Origin: Prevotellaceae bacterium
GTDB lineage: Bacteria; Bacteroidota; Bacteroidia; Bacteroidales; UBA932
Assembly (NCBI GenBank): GCA_031273285.1
Contig: JAISSE010000275.1
Span: 1 to 7,237, forward strand
Reading direction: 5' to 3'
DNA: 7,237 nt
Below the pieces are notes generated by a model. The model was given only the letters and a program-made list of their open reading frames with translations. It had not been told where the DNA came from and did not search any database. Below, piece by piece: positions 6,918 to 7,237 of this stretch. Every line of letters begins with the position of its first letter. The stretch's first letter is position 1. The position numbers and the translations under genes are program-made.

Positions 6918-6940
6918 GGCATGTGGATACGGGACATGCC
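6918..6940. repeat. Inverted repeat, 7-base arms
   Basis: GGCATGT (6918-6924) and ACATGCC (6934-6940) are perfect complements around a 9-base loop. No T-tract follows on either strand, so a terminator role is unlikely. It could be a repeat-element hairpin or a protein-binding palindrome. Confidence 0.6.
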
Positions 6941-6994
6941 CAATGTCGTCAATTTAGGCATTGTACAAAAATAAACGGGACATTTATTCACATT

Positions 6995-7012
6995 CCGTCC
7001 CTGACGGGACGG
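6995..7012. repeat. GC-rich REP-like hairpin
   Basis: CCGTCCC (6995-7001) and GGGACGG (7006-7012) pair perfectly around the loop TGAC. No T-tract follows directly. From memory, very similar CGTCCC...GGGACG palindromes recur between genes in Bacteroidota; that was not checked here. It lies about 170 bases upstream of the putative protease promoter. Confidence 0.65.
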
Positions 7013-7110
7013 TTAATTGTGGCGGGAAAAGGTAAATAGTACTTCAGCGCTATCCATCTTACGTTTCGTAATTGACTGCGTCGAACTTGCGTTTGGCTAC
7101 GCCGATTTTC

Positions 7111-7138
7111 AATTCGTAATTTTTAATTCGTAATTGTA
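7111..7138. repeat. Two 14-base AATTCGTAATT units at the end of the upstream gene
   Basis: AATTCGTAATTTTT (7111-7124) is followed directly by AATTCGTAATTGTA (7125-7138), with 12 of 14 bases equal. A further TTCGTAATTG lies at 7066-7075. The second unit overlaps the last codons and stop of the minus-strand gene beginning beyond the window edge. Confidence 0.7.
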
Positions 7139-7237
7139 ATATGTTCCAGCGACCACGCATTACCGTCGGAAACATTTCTGACGACAATCAATTCCGTACC
7201 GTCGCCATTGGCAAACGCATAATGCGCCGTTGCCGGA
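7123..7237 (-). CDS. C-terminal 37 codons of an unrecognised protein
   Basis: Reading the minus strand from the window edge, one frame is open for 37 codons to TAA at 7125-7123. The visible end of the product contains HYAFANGDGTELIVVRN followed by VSDGNAWSLEHITITN. The other two frames hit stops earlier or give unlikely sequence. The composition (alternating hydrophobic and polar residues, NGDG turn) suggests a beta-rich domain, but I do not recognise the family. It has no T9SS sorting signature at its end. It is co-directional with the protease, 333 bases upstream of it. The final ITITN and the stop codon are encoded by a short AT-rich repeat, so the natural C-terminus may have been replaced. 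Most of the gene lies outside the window. Confidence 0.7.
   Translation of the reverse strand, partial: PATAHYAFANGDGTELIVVRNVSDGNAWSLEHITITN

Larger units (their letters stand above)
6828..7122. other. Gene-free spacer with several hairpins
   Basis: No convincing gene is present on either strand: all frames are broken by stops, and the longest sense-like run on the minus strand (near 7066-7115) ends at TAA within about 20 codons. The spacer is a mix of GC-rich palindromic pieces (6900-7012) and AT-rich stretches, unlike the even composition of the flanking genes. ACGGGACAT occurs twice (6929-6937 and 6975-6983), and ATGCC/GGCAT (6936-6940 and 6957-6961) form another inverted pair. It looks like dispersed non-coding repeat material or the remains of a small element. 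Confidence 0.5.

Noticed and set aside
7030..7115. Possible short gene or gene remnant on the minus strand in the protease upstream spacer
   Set aside because: The best run (KIGVAKRKFDAVNYET) stops after about 20 codons and has no start, no ribosome site and no family I can name. It may be repeat sequence that happens to be open.

Overview
The window looks like a chromosomal segment of a Bacteroidota (Bacteroidales-like) bacterium. Four things point there: a promoter motif of the Bacteroidetes sigma-factor type (TTTG, 20 bases, TACCTTTG), an rpsF-rpsR-rplI ribosomal cluster without ssb, a secreted protease with a type IX secretion (T9SS) C-terminal sorting domain, and AT-rich spacers full of the short degenerate repeats often seen in this phylum. 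I cannot name a species.

Layout. Bases 1-1965 (+) hold the 3' part of a TonB-dependent outer-membrane receptor, of the siderophore/small-ligand type rather than SusC, followed by a rho-independent terminator. Bases 1966-2400 carry no gene. They hold nine tandem 7-mers, two exact 30-base repeats that can fold, and a run of decayed ATTCGTG motifs. The spacer is closed on its far side by a strong terminator facing the other way. Bases 2401-3492 (-) are the ribosomal operon rpsF (bS6), rpsR (bS18), rplI (bL9), with a good promoter at 3540-3571. Bases 3676-6789 (-) encode a 1037-residue exported zinc metalloprotease: signal peptide, propeptide, reprolysin-like metzincin domain, about five cadherin-like beta-sandwich repeats, a further beta module and a T9SS sorting domain. 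Bases 6828-7122 are a gene-free spacer with several hairpins. Bases 7123-7237 (-) are the last 37 codons of an unrecognised protein whose stop codon lies inside a short AT-rich repeat.

How the genes relate. The ribosomal genes form one housekeeping unit. The receptor and the protease are both cell-surface functions, but nothing shows that they work together: they lie on opposite strands, separated by the ribosomal operon. The receptor and the ribosomal operon converge on the 1966-2400 spacer, and each has its own terminator. I see no RNA gene, insertion sequence, cas gene or phage gene. The most interesting items are the protease's modular architecture, especially its Cys/His/acidic linker and its penultimate module, and the folded repeats in the two spacers. 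I do not see a clearly new multi-gene system here.
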